Made by a program: the position numbers and the translations under genes. The notes beneath the pieces are model-generated. The model was not told the origin of the DNA and did not search any database. It saw only the letters and a list, made by a program, of their open reading frames with translations. 15,956 nt of DNA from Alphaproteobacteria bacterium UBA6347 (lineage in GTDB: Bacteria; Pseudomonadota; Alphaproteobacteria; CAAGCB01; CAG-977): NCBI GenBank assembly GCA_002440235.1, contig DJRZ01000004.1, positions 37,515-53,470 on the forward strand, in the 5' to 3' direction. This document shows positions 1 through 7,192 of this stretch, piece after piece (position 1 is the stretch's first letter; the number at the start of each line of letters is the position of its first letter).

Positions 1-3000
1 CGAACGCCGCGCCGTCGGGACGGATCAAACGCGTCCAGCGGATATCGATCTTGTCGGCTTTAAAGGTGTCTTTTCCGCCCGTTCCCGTCACTTCGCCGAT
101 CAGACGGCTGCCCGCGGGAATGATGATTTTGCGTCCGGCTTCGGAATAGATGTTGCGTTCGACGATCGCGGACACGGGCACGTCTTCCGAATTCGTGTCG
201 ATGGAACGGATCAAAACCGCGGGAATGGCTTTATCAGCCAAAATCATGTTTTCCATGTTGACGCGGTAGGTTGACACGTTTTTCTTGATGCCCAGATCGT
301 CCCAGCTCTTGCTCTTTTTCTGACGGTTCCAGACGTCGCGTTCGTTTTCCTCCGGCGCGACGGGCATGCCCATGCCAGGCTTGATCTGACGGCGGTAAGC
401 CAGCTGCAACGCGCGCAACTGCTTGATTCTGGCGGGATCGTAGCGTTCGCCCTTGCCCGTTCCGCCGCCCGCGCCCAGATATTTGCCGCGATAGCGATAG
501 CTGTCGGGATCGAACGTCCCCACGACGGAAATCTTGTCCTTTTTGCCGTCGTCGCGCAGTCCTTCGGGATTTTGCGTGCCGATGACGTTGCCGTCCTCGT
601 CGACGATGTTGCCGTTTTCGTCCACATAGCCGATGACGTTGCCGTTTTCGTCATAAACGGCGCCGTCCGCGCCGATGACGCCGATGCGCTTGCCGTCTTT
701 GCCGAAAGCGAAACGTCTTTTGCCCAGCTTGTCCTGCAATCCGGTCAGCTTTCCGTCGCGCCACGTCCCCAGAATCGTGCCGTCGGCGTCGACGATCTCC
801 CCGTCTTCGTTGATGCGCCCGATCACGTTGCCGTCCAAATCGACCACCGTCCCGTCGCCCATGATAATGCCGATCACGTTGCCGTTTTCATCGCGGATCG
901 GTTCGCCTTCCACCACGGAACCGATGACGTTGCCGTTCATGTCAACGACCGTGCCGTCCGGCAAAACGCGCCCGACGATGTTGCCGTCCTTGTCGCGCAC
1001 AAAGCCGTCGTCGCCGACGACGCCCAAAAACTTGCCGTCGCGCCCGACCGCCACGCGGACGTTCTTGGACTGGGGAACAGCCGCCCCCGCGCGCCCGATC
1101 ACGTTGCCGTTAGCGTCGACGATCGACCCGTCGGGCAGAACGCGACCGATCACGTTGCCTTTGAAATCGACGACCGTGCCGTCGGGCAGGACGCGTCCGA
1201 TCAGTTTGCCGTTTTTGTCGTACGCCAGACGTTCGGGCGGTCCGGCGCGTCCGATGACTTTGCCGTTCGCGTCGACGACCGTTCCGTCCGGCAGCATTTT
1301 GCCGATGATGTTGCCGTTCAGGTCAACGACCGTCCCGTCGGGCAGAACGCGTCCGATCACGTTGCCGTTCGCGTCGTACACCAGACGTTCCGCGCCCGTT
1401 TTCGTCAGGAAATTCCCCTTGTCGTCGACAATGCCGTCTTCCAGCAAAGCCCTGCCGATGACGTTGCCGTCCATGTCGACGACCGTGCCGTCGGGCAGCA
1501 TTCTGCCGATGATGTTGCCGTTTTCGTCGTAGACCAGACGTTCCATCGGTTCGCCGACACGTCCGATGACCTCGCCGCCGTCTTCGACGACCGTGCCGTT
1601 CGCGCGGTAGCGCAAAGGCTTGCCGTTCGGTCCCAAAACAGGATTTCCGTCCGCGTCCACGATCGTGCCGTCGATGCCGACGTACCCGATAATCTTGCCG
1701 TCCGGTCCGATGACCGGCTGACCGACGGGCAGGACTTCGCCGACGAAATTGCCGTTTTTATCAACGACCCTGCCGCTCAGATCCGCGGAGCCGATCACTT
1801 TGCCGTCCGCGTCGACGACCGTTCCGTCGGGCAGGACGACGCCCAGAATTTCGCCGTTCGCGCCGACGACCTGCCGCAAACCGACAAAGATTTTACCGAC
1901 GACCCTGTTGTCCTTGTCGACGATTTCGCCCGACGGCATTCTCAGCCGTCCCATCGTCCGGCTGAGCGAATCGACCGCCGTTCCGTCGGGCAGCAGACGC
2001 CCGATCTTTTCGCTTGTTTTAATGTCGAACACGACGGCTTTCGACGGAATGACGCCACCCGTGATTCTGTTGCTTTCCCTGACCAGACCGCCGATCAGGA
2101 CGGAACCGATGAAATCCGATCCCTCGACGTTCATGGCTTTGGCTATCGAATCGCCGCGGGCGTAGATTTCCTCTTTGGCGTTCGCCGCGACGCCCTGCGC
2201 CAGAGCCGCGCCCAAAAACTTGTTCGACGGATCGACAAACAGGGAATCGGGACGCATGCAGCCGATTTTTTTGCCTTTCGCGTCGTACAGCGTTCCGTCG
2301 CCCGACGTCGCGCCCAAATAGGCGTTTTTGGCGCTGATCGCGCGCGCGCCGAAAGCGACGCGTCCGGCGAAAGCCCCCTTTTCGTCCGCCAGAGAATCGT
2401 CCATTCGGACATACGCCGCGCGTTTGAAATCCTTGTCGACGACGCGACCGTCGATCAAAACGCGTCCGACGGGTTCGCACGCCGCCCGCAACGCGTAGCC
2501 TTTGTACGGAGAAACGCGCGCGACAACCTGTCCGCTCATATCGGCGACGGTGCCGTCGGGCATCGTTTTGCCGATCGCCGTTCCCTTTTGCGCGACGGCG
2601 TAACCGTCCGGCATCACCCAGCCGACCGTGCGACCGTCGCGGTCAAGCACGCCGCCGACGGGCAGTCTGACGCCCAGCGGTTCTTTTTTCGCCCCCAGCA
2701 ACACGTCGTCGGAATCCAGACAGCCGACGAAACGCCCGTGTTTGTCGTGAACGCCGCCGTTCATGTCCGCCAGTCCGGCGACGCGCCCGTCGGACGCCAG
2801 CGCGATTACGGAATCGGGCACGCGCCCCAAAACGACTTTCTGCTTGTCCAGAATTTCGCCGTTCGCGCTCAGACAGCCGACGTATTCGCCCTTTGTCGTC
2901 ATCACGTCGCCGTCCAGATTGACAAAGCCCAGCGACATGCAGTTCGGTCCGACGCCGATGTCCGGACGCGCCAAAGCGCCCGCGACGGCACCGTCCGCGT

Positions 3001-4681
3001 TCAAAAACGTCCGGTCGGGCAGAACGCGCCCTTTCAATTCGCCGTCGCCCACGACGCTGCCGTCGGGCATGACGTGACCCGCCACGCCGCATTGATTTTG
3101 AACGATCATGCCTTTCGGTCGGACGGCGGAAACGATTTCCTCGGCGTCGTTGACGACCGTTCCGTAGGGCGTCAGACACCCCAGCGTGTCGCCCTTGAAC
3201 GAAACGGGCTGTCCCTCTTTGTCGATCTTGCCGACGACTTTGCCCGACCAGTCCAGCAGGACACCTTCCTCGACGTAGCCGCCCAGAGGATTGCCCGCCA
3301 TGTCGACCACGGTCATGGACGCCGTCAGACGCCCGACCTGTCTGTTCGCCAGCATGACGGAGCCGTCCGTGCCGACGTGCCCCAAAAGCTTGCACCCCGA
3401 ACCGATCGCCAAGCCTTCCTTGACCACGCGCCCGATGACGGCGCTGTCCTTGTCCGCGACGTAGCCGTTCGTCAAAACGCGCCCGATGATGTTGCCGTCC
3501 CTGTCGACGACGGTGGCGTCGGGCATGACGATGCCCAGCGTTTTGCCGTAGGCGTCGACCACGGCGCCCGTGGGGGCGATCGACCCGATGATGTTGCCGT
3601 CCTTGTCGACGATCGTTCCGTCGGGATTGACATAGCCGATGACATTGCCGTTTTCGTCGACGACCGTTCCGTCAGGCATGATGCGCCCGATGACGTTGCC
3701 GTTTTTGTCAAACGCCAGCCCGCTGCGAATCGCCGCGCCGATGATGTTGCCGTCCAAATCGACGATCGTTCCGTCGGGCAAAGCGTAGCCGATCAGCTTT
3801 CCGTCTTTGTCGACGACGCGTCCGTCGGGCAGAATCGTGCCGAGGATTTCCCCGTTCGGACCGATCGCCAGCCGCGCGCTTTCCGCCACGCCGATGACGT
3901 AGCCCTGATCGTCGACGACCGTTCCGTCGGGGCGCAACGTGCCGATGCGTTTTCCGTCCAGCCCGTACACGACGCCGTTTTCATCGGCGTATCCGATCGG
4001 TTTGCCGTCGGGTCCCAGAATGACGCGCCCCTTTTGACGCAGCTGATCCAGCATGGAACCGCCGCCGCCCGGCGCTTCGTCGCAGACGCCGCACAGGCTG
4101 GTGTCGATCGCCATCGCGGAAACGGGGACGACGACCTTGCGCCCGATGCCGCCGAACGATTCGTCCGTCCAGCGAACGGACAGGTTGGATTGAATGGTGC
4201 GCGCCGTTTTGGGTTCCCAGCGCACGACGACGTTGCATGTCACGTCGCCCGTCAGGGTGATGCCCTTGCGGCATTTGTTTTCCAGAACGAATCCCTCTTC
4301 CTGATTGTTTTCGAATTCGACGGACGTGATGCCGATCTTGCCCGACGACGCGGACAGGGTCAGCGTGCCTTCCGCCTTTGTTCCCAGAACGACCTGATCG
4401 AAACGCAGGGATTCGGGGGAAACGACCAGCCGCACCGCGGACGGCGGCGTTTCGTCGTCGCCCAGATTGAACATGTCGGCATTGCCGCCGACGACGTTGG
4501 ACGAACTTTCGGCGGACCCTTCGATCGTGACCTCGGCGTCCTTTTTCTGTTCCTCCCCTCCGCTCAACAGGACGACGACGCCCGTCAGGAACGCCAGCAG
4601 CGCGACGATCCCCACAATCAACAGAGTTCTGTTTGATTTTTTTAAATACTGATCCGATGAGCTGAGTAATTCTTCGTTCAT
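1..4681 (-). CDS. virB10: Giant repeat-containing VirB10/TrbI-like T4SS core protein (3' end beyond window)
   Basis: VirB10 family members span the inner membrane and periplasm and form the outer-membrane core of type IV secretion systems with VirB7 and VirB9. The start ATG at 4681 overlaps the virB9 stop (ATGA), and the frame stays open to base 1, so 1560 residues are visible without a stop. Layout: cytoplasmic N-terminus 1-19; membrane segment about 20-41; Ig-like domain about 81-190 with C137 and C149; CxxC at 197/200; about 66 tandem 17-residue units at about 218-1369; charged linker; then from about 1468 a VirB10 C-terminal domain with IPAGSRLIG and WTRLIRPDG. By family length, roughly 100 residues lie off the left edge. 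Normal VirB10 proteins are about 400-480 residues, so this is three to four times the usual size, like Helicobacter CagY. Family assignment rests on the C-terminal domain, the N-terminal anchor and the position after virB9; the function of the repeats is unknown. Confidence 0.88.
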   Translation of the reverse strand, partial: MNEELLSSSDQYLKKSNRTLLIVGIVALLAFLTGVVVLLSGGEEQKKDAEVTIEGSAESSSNVVGGNADMFNLGDDETPPSAVRLVVSPESLRFDQVVLGTKAEGTLTLSASSGKIGITSVEFENNQEEGFVLENKCRKGITLTGDVTCNVVVRWEPKTARTIQSNLSVRWTDESFGGIGRKVVVPVSAMAIDTSLCGVCDEAPGGGGSMLDQLRQKGRVILGPDGKPIGYADENGVVYGLDGKRIGTLRPDGTVVDDQGYVIGVAESARLAIGPNGEILGTILPDGRVVDKDGKLIGYALPDGTIVDLDGNIIGAAIRSGLAFDKNGNVIGRIMPDGTVVDENGNVIGYVNPDGTIVDKDGNIIGSIAPTGAVVDAYGKTLGIVMPDATVVDRDGNIIGRVLTNGYVADKDSAVIGRVVKEGLAIGSGCKLLGHVGTDGSVMLANRQVGRLTASMTVVDMAGNPLGGYVEEGVLLDWSGKVVGKIDKEGQPVSFKGDTLGCLTPYGTVVNDAEEIVSAVRPKGMIVQNQCGVAGHVMPDGSVVGDGELKGRVLPDRTFLNADGAVAGALARPDIGVGPNCMSLGFVNLDGDVMTTKGEYVGCLSANGEILDKQKVVLGRVPDSVIALASDGRVAGLADMNGGVHDKHGRFVGCLDSDDVLLGAKKEPLGVRLPVGGVLDRDGRTVGWVMPDGYAVAQKGTAIGKTMPDGTVADMSGQVVARVSPYKGYALRAACEPVGRVLIDGRVVDKDFKRAAYVRMDDSLADEKGAFAGRVAFGARAISAKNAYLGATSGDGTLYDAKGKKIGCMRPDSLFVDPSNKFLGAALAQGVAANAKEEIYARGDSIAKAMNVEGSDFIGSVLIGGLVRESNRITGGVIPSKAVVFDIKTSEKIGRLLPDGTAVDSLSRTMGRLRMPSGEIVDKDNRVVGKIFVGLRQVVGANGEILGVVLPDGTVVDADGKVIGSADLSGRVVDKNGNFVGEVLPVGQPVIGPDGKIIGYVGIDGTIVDADGNPVLGPNGKPLRYRANGTVVEDGGEVIGRVGEPMERLVYDENGNIIGRMLPDGTVVDMDGNVIGRALLEDGIVDDKGNFLTKTGAERLVYDANGNVIGRVLPDGTVVDLNGNIIGKMLPDGTVVDANGKVIGRAGPPERLAYDKNGKLIGRVLPDGTVVDFKGNVIGRVLPDGSIVDANGNVIGRAGAAVPQSKNVRVAVGRDGKFLGVVGDDGFVRDKDGNIVGRVLPDGTVVDMNGNVIGSVVEGEPIRDENGNVIGIIMGDGTVVDLDGNVIGRINEDGEIVDADGTILGTWRDGKLTGLQDKLGKRRFAFGKDGKRIGVIGADGAVYDENGNVIGYVDENGNIVDEDGNVIGTQNPEGLRDDGKKDKISVVGTFDPDSYRYRGKYLGAGGGTGKGERYDPARIKQLRALQLAYRRQIKPGMGMPVAPEENERDVWNRQKKSKSWDDLGIKKNVSTYRVNMENMILADKAIPAVLIRSIDTNSEDVPVSAIVERNIYSEAGRKIIIPAGSRLIGEVTGTGGKDTFKADKIDIRWTRLIRPDGAAF
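575..4030 (-). repeat. Tandem 51-bp (17-codon) repeat array inside virB10, about 66 units
   Basis: Reading the minus strand, units follow the pattern R-V-L-P-D-G-T-V-V-D-x-N-G-N-V-I-G. Most are exactly 17 residues (51 bp), a few are 16 or 18, and two are longer variants near residue 1160 and near 1330. I counted about 66 units by eye between residues about 218 and 1369. Units near both ends are close to the consensus and similar at the DNA level. Those from about 3440 to 2215 have diverged and carry eight scattered cysteines. Because the period is a multiple of three, gain or loss of units keeps the frame. The DG-x-VVD / GN-x-IG motif resembles what I recall of the DUF3659 repeat (PF12396), a memory-based comparison only. 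Confidence 0.93.
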
Positions 4682-6171
4682 TGCGTCCGCACAACCATGC
4701 AAGTCACCCCGCGGCGACCCAATTTGTTACATAACTTGTCGCCGGCTTCGATGCTTTCGACGGGTCCGATGCGCAAACGGAACAGGTCTTTCATTTCGCC
4801 TTCGGCGACGGTGTCGACCGAATAATACGGTTCGTAGGATTTCAACAAATCTTTGTTTTTACGAGAAATATTGTCCCACTTTTGTTCCAGTACGGAAATT
4901 TCGGCGTCCGATCCCAGTTCGACGGCGATCGATTCGCCAGACGAACCGCGGCGACCGGTCATGCGCGAATACGCGTCGCGCGCGCCCGCGTTCATCTGCA
5001 TGAACCGACCGGCGGACATCATGCCGTTCATCATGCCGTTCGAACCGGCGTAAGACGTCATGCCGTTCGAACCGTTTCCGACGGCGCCGCGCGGGGTCGT
5101 GATCATCGGTCCCGGCGCCCAAGAGGGCTGAACCGATTTTTCATATTCCGTCCATTCCGTCCCGAAAGCGGGGTCTTTTCTGATTTTCAGGCACAGCAGA
5201 CGTTTGCCGTTGCGCAAAACCAGATCGCCGATGCCTTCGACGACCATCAGCCGCCCGTTGGGACCGCGCGTTCTGAAACCGATGGGGACTTCGGATCCCT
5301 GCGAAAGCAGGTTGACGATCGGGCGTTCCATCATGGTCAGCGCCTTCGGTCCGAAATCGATGTAGGTGAAAATTTCGTCGCGCCACACGCGTTCCGGCGC
5401 GATTTCCATATCGGCGGGGTTGGGAGCGAAAACGTCGATGTCGAAACGGATTTTTTCGGGGTCGACTTCGATATCGACCAGCCAGTCCTCCGTCCCGTTT
5501 TTCGTCGTTTTCTTACCGCCGCGGGATCCCGCCGAACCGCCGAAGCCCGACGCCGCGCCGCCGTTTCCCGACGCCGCGCCCGAAGCGAAAGGCGTCTGCC
5601 CCGAATCGTCGGGTATGAATTTTTCGTCGGAAACGACGATGTCGACGACGGCGTTCGTGATTCTGTCCGTGTTGAACGTTTCGCTGCGCAGATAGAAAGC
5701 GTAGCGGTTGCCCGAACGTCCGAACACGATCATGTTGGTGTCCATGCCGACCAGATCGACGCTGGTCGCGAAAATCATCAGCGCGTTGGGTCCCGCCTTT
5801 TGCGCGCCGAAAGCGCTTTCGTTGCCGATGAACACGTTTTCGATCAGTTCCCACGACGGAAAGTTGATCAGCGTGTGCATGCCTTCGCGGATACGCAGGG
5901 GCAGCACCAGATCCGGCGTCCAGTAATAGCGGGAATACCCCGGCTTGCTTTGTCCCTCGCCCAGATGTTCCATCGGTTTGTTCCACGCCTTTTGCTGCAT
6001 GCCCAGCGACCAGAACGGCATGTCCATTTCGGAATACTGCCCGTTCGACTGTTCGATCGCGGCGTCCATGGAATCGCGCGCCGCCGTTTGCTGGGCGGAC
6101 GCGTTGCGCGCCGGCAGGATCAAGGCGGTCAGGACAAATGTTAAAAGGCGGAATTTCATACTTTTATTCAC
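4678..6171 (-). CDS. virB9: VirB9-like T4SS core protein with C-terminal SPOR domain
   Basis: VirB9 is the periplasmic/outer-membrane core subunit that pairs with VirB7 and VirB10. The 497-residue product has a signal peptide (cleavage near ASA|QQ, residue 26). A VirB9 N-terminal domain spans about 85-185 (IGNESAFG, DTNMIVFG, RYAFYLR). A Gly/Ser-rich insertion follows at about 190-226, then the VirB9 C-terminal domain at about 262-330 (EIFTYIDFG, VVEGIGDLVLRNG). A Met/Gly/Asn-rich linker spans about 360-410. The last 74 residues read as a SPOR domain (LFRLRIGPVES, then AGDKLCNKLGRRGVTC). Typical VirB9 is about 250-300 residues, so this one is much longer. The start is taken as GTG at 6171, six bases after AAGG; ATG at 6159 is the alternative. 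The gene begins 12 bases after virB8 and overlaps virB10 by 4 bases. Confidence 0.85.
   Translation of the reverse strand: MNKSMKFRLLTFVLTALILPARNASAQQTAARDSMDAAIEQSNGQYSEMDMPFWSLGMQQKAWNKPMEHLGEGQSKPGYSRYYWTPDLVLPLRIREGMHTLINFPSWELIENVFIGNESAFGAQKAGPNALMIFATSVDLVGMDTNMIVFGRSGNRYAFYLRSETFNTDRITNAVVDIVVSDEKFIPDDSGQTPFASGAASGNGGAASGFGGSAGSRGGKKTTKNGTEDWLVDIEVDPEKIRFDIDVFAPNPADMEIAPERVWRDEIFTYIDFGPKALTMMERPIVNLLSQGSEVPIGFRTRGPNGRLMVVEGIGDLVLRNGKRLLCLKIRKDPAFGTEWTEYEKSVQPSWAPGPMITTPRGAVGNGSNGMTSYAGSNGMMNGMMSAGRFMQMNAGARDAYSRMTGRRGSSGESIAVELGSDAEISVLEQKWDNISRKNKDLLKSYEPYYSVDTVAEGEMKDLFRLRIGPVESIEAGDKLCNKLGRRGVTCMVVRTQ
4681..4902 (-). other. SPOR domain region at the 3' end of virB9
   Basis: Codons 424-497 encode a SPOR-like fold: a W-containing helix start, an L-F-R-L-R-I-G-P strand, a helix ending in A-G-D-K-L-C-N-K-L, and a final G-V-T-C-M-V-V-R strand. 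SPOR domains bind glycan strands lacking stem peptides, typically at the division septum. Their presence at the end of a VirB9 suggests the core complex is tethered to peptidoglycan. The domain call is from motif reading, without an HMM score. Confidence 0.75.
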
Positions 6172-6183
6172 GGGACACCTTCT

Positions 6184-6966
6184 TTATTCGTTGGCACTTT
6201 CGATACCGTAGCCGTCGACGGCGAACCCCAGCGGGTTTTTCAAACGGTCGATGTATTTGACTTCGCGCTGGTCTTTGGCGAAGTATTTGATGGACAGGCG
6301 AATGCGCCAGCGGGAAATCGCGGGTTCCTCGGCTTCGGGCAGCATGTCGCGCGTGATGATGTAGACCAGCCAGATGTTCTGGTTGCGGACGACGGATTCG
6401 ATGCGGACTTCGCGGGTCAGCCCCTCCAGCTTGACGCGCGCCAGCCAGTCCTTGACCGTTTTCGCGAACTGGTTGTAGACCTGCGCCGACGACATCCAGC
6501 GAATGGGACCGTCCGGTCCCCAGCGGAACGTCATTTCATCGACGTCGGGGATCATCGTGTTGCGCAACAGGACGTACTGGCGGATCATGGCTTCGGAAAT
6601 GATGTCCTCCGCCGACATGTTTTTAGCCAAGGGACGAATGCGCACGACCTGTTCGTCCCTGCTTTGGAACGTCAGCAAAAACGGTTCGACGCGCTTTAAC
6701 GGCATCAAATGGACGATGGCGACCAGCAGAACCAGATTCACGCACAAAGCGACGGCGGAAACGATCGCGAACGCACGCGCCGTCCACAAATACCGCCGTT
6801 CGCGCAGCTGGTCGACGGACACTTCCTGCGCGTACGCGCCGGCGGACGCGCCCGTTTTTTTCACCGCGGCGGCGGGCGTTTGTTTCGGCGCCGCCTTTTG
6901 CGCGGGTCGGGCGTCGGCGTCTTTGACGGTCAGCTGCTGGCTTTTGGATCGAACCGGTCTGGGCAT
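6184..6966 (-). CDS. virB8: VirB8-like T4SS inner-membrane protein (canonical copy)
   Basis: VirB8 is a bitopic inner-membrane protein whose periplasmic domain helps assemble the T4SS channel. The 260-residue product has an Ala/Lys/Pro-rich cytoplasmic tail (1-55), a membrane segment at about 62-88, and the family motif L-M-P-L-K-R-V-E-P-F directly after it. It ends with K-N-P-L-G-F-A-V-D-G-Y, matching the hallmark NPLGF-x-V-x-x-Y ending of VirB8. The ATG at 6966 was chosen because GGGAG lies 8 bases upstream. It also leaves 14 bases after the lipoprotein stop, whereas a longer frame to 7131 would overlap nearly all of that gene. It is followed 12 bases later by virB9. It shares periplasmic motifs with the second VirB8 at 7193-7888 (MxRQYxxxRN, W-G-x-x-G, F/W-M-S-x-x-x-V-Y). 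Confidence 0.88.
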   Translation of the reverse strand: MPRPVRSKSQQLTVKDADARPAQKAAPKQTPAAAVKKTGASAGAYAQEVSVDQLRERRYLWTARAFAIVSAVALCVNLVLLVAIVHLMPLKRVEPFLLTFQSRDEQVVRIRPLAKNMSAEDIISEAMIRQYVLLRNTMIPDVDEMTFRWGPDGPIRWMSSAQVYNQFAKTVKDWLARVKLEGLTREVRIESVVRNQNIWLVYIITRDMLPEAEEPAISRWRIRLSIKYFAKDQREVKYIDRLKNPLGFAVDGYGIESANE

Positions 6967-6980
6967 GGAACGCGCTCCCG

Positions 6981-7175
6981 TCAACCCTGAACGGTCAGCC
7001 ACGCGGGCAGATCGCGCGGCAGATCCAGTTGCAGACACGCGCACGGCGACCGTTTCAATTCGGTCAAATCCGTCCCGATGCCGATCGTTTCGCGTTCGTA
7101 AATCGAACCGCAGGCGTTCAAAGCGGCGCACAAAGCGACTATCAAAGCCGTTTTCGCAATAACTTTCCCGTTCAT
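6981..7175 (-). CDS. virB7: Small VirB7-like lipoprotein
   Basis: This 64-residue protein has a short basic N-terminus, a hydrophobic stretch and a lipobox L-N-A-C with the lipidated cysteine at 22, so it should be an outer-membrane lipoprotein. The mature part is only 43 residues and holds a CAC pair (C45, C47). Size, lipobox and position next to virB8/virB9 fit VirB7, the small lipoprotein that stabilises VirB9 and in Agrobacterium is disulfide-bonded to it. Sequence similarity among VirB7 proteins is poor, so the name rests mainly on context. The ATG at 7175 has GGAGG 10 bases upstream. The gene begins 17 bases after the upstream virB8 paralogue. Confidence 0.7.
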   Translation of the reverse strand: MNGKVIAKTALIVALCAALNACGSIYERETIGIGTDLTELKRSPCACLQLDLPRDLPAWLTVQG

Positions 7176-7192
7176 TTCGACCAATCCTCCGT

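Noticed and set aside
572..4636. A 1354-codon plus-strand open frame with its own repeats rich in D-D-V-A-V and D-D-R-S-V-G
   Set aside because: It is the antisense shadow of the virB10 repeats: a 51-bp GC-rich repeat without stops on one strand repeats the absence of stops on the other. The minus-strand reading gives a membrane anchor, an Ig-like domain and a VirB10 domain in one frame, and the plus strand gives no recognisable domain or ribosome site.
4882..6144. Long plus-strand open frame opposite virB9
   Set aside because: It is antisense to a gene with clear VirB9 and SPOR motifs, has no recognisable domain and shows the Arg/Asp/Val-rich composition typical of shadows in this GC-rich DNA.
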